Assembly (NCBI GenBank): GCA_019649035.1
Contig: BMAT01006598.1
Location: 360,415 to 391,836, forward strand
Direction of reading: 5' to 3'
Source of the DNA: Elysia marginata
Lineage: Eukaryota; Mollusca; Gastropoda; Plakobranchidae
Length of the DNA: 31,422 bases
The stretch's first letter is position 1. Each line of letters starts with the position of its first letter. Shown here in pieces: positions 31,399 to 31,422 of this stretch. Below the pieces are notes generated by a model, which had not been told where the DNA came from, ran no database searches, and saw only the letters and a program-made list of their open reading frames with translations. Both the position numbers and the translations under genes were made by a program.

Positions 31399-31422
31399 AT
31401 GGATAGATAGATAGATAGATAG
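31399..31422. repeat. (GATA)n tract at right window edge
   Basis: GATGGATAGATAGATAG runs out of the window; full length unknown. Confidence 0.9.

Noticed and set aside
1-31422. CRISPR arrays, prokaryotic operons or phage genes
   Set aside because: No spaced direct repeats of CRISPR type. The tandem repeats are simple microsatellites, and the only confident gene is a spliced animal gene.

Overview
The window is metazoan nuclear DNA from an animal with an intron-rich, AT-rich genome. It is most likely a lophotrochozoan, and my best guess is a gastropod mollusc. The signs are GT-AG spliced coding exons, a Penelope-like retroelement remnant with a hammerhead-type ribozyme, a tRNA-derived SINE, very many di-, tri- and tetranucleotide microsatellites, and a 32-base assembly gap inside a microsatellite. 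The species assignment is inference. Nothing bacterial, such as operons or ribosome binding sites, is present.

The only confident host gene is on the minus strand at the left end. It is the first two coding exons (3743-4031 and 3190-3291) of an SLC7-family amino acid transporter, the light chain of heteromeric transporters. Together they encode a long serine-rich cytoplasmic N-terminus, TM1 with the broken-helix substrate motif G-S-G-I-F, and TM2. The exons are joined by a 451-bp phase-1 intron, whose acceptor tract includes a run of 16 C. The rest of the gene lies beyond the left edge. The start codon sits 2 nt after a good splice acceptor, so the 5'UTR exon(s) and promoter must lie to the right, possibly many kilobases away.

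Right of 4034 the window is about 27 kb of first intron and/or intergenic DNA with no convincing host coding exon. Its content is mostly repeats: a decayed inverted-repeat element (6721-7157); a 5'-truncated, frameshifted Penelope-like element (9930-about 10774) between GATA microsatellites; a complete-looking tRNA-SINE with target-site duplications (13437-13730); two retroposon tails (about 11813 and 14811); a foldback element (26534-26726); and microsatellites throughout. A few GC-richer patches carry promoter-like motifs (1735-2110, 17505-17665, 23317-23394, 27660-27770, 28870-29110, 29800-29880). These are candidates for regulatory DNA or unseen 5' exons, and none is proven.

The most interesting item is the hammerhead ribozyme-like fold at 10667-10732. 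It overlaps the last codons and stop of the Penelope-like ORF. It has the CTGATGA core, a 9-bp stem II, GAA, a 4-bp stem III, a UA cleavage dinucleotide and a closing 4-bp stem I. Hammerheads are known in this element class, so the novelty is in this copy's sequence and context rather than in the class.
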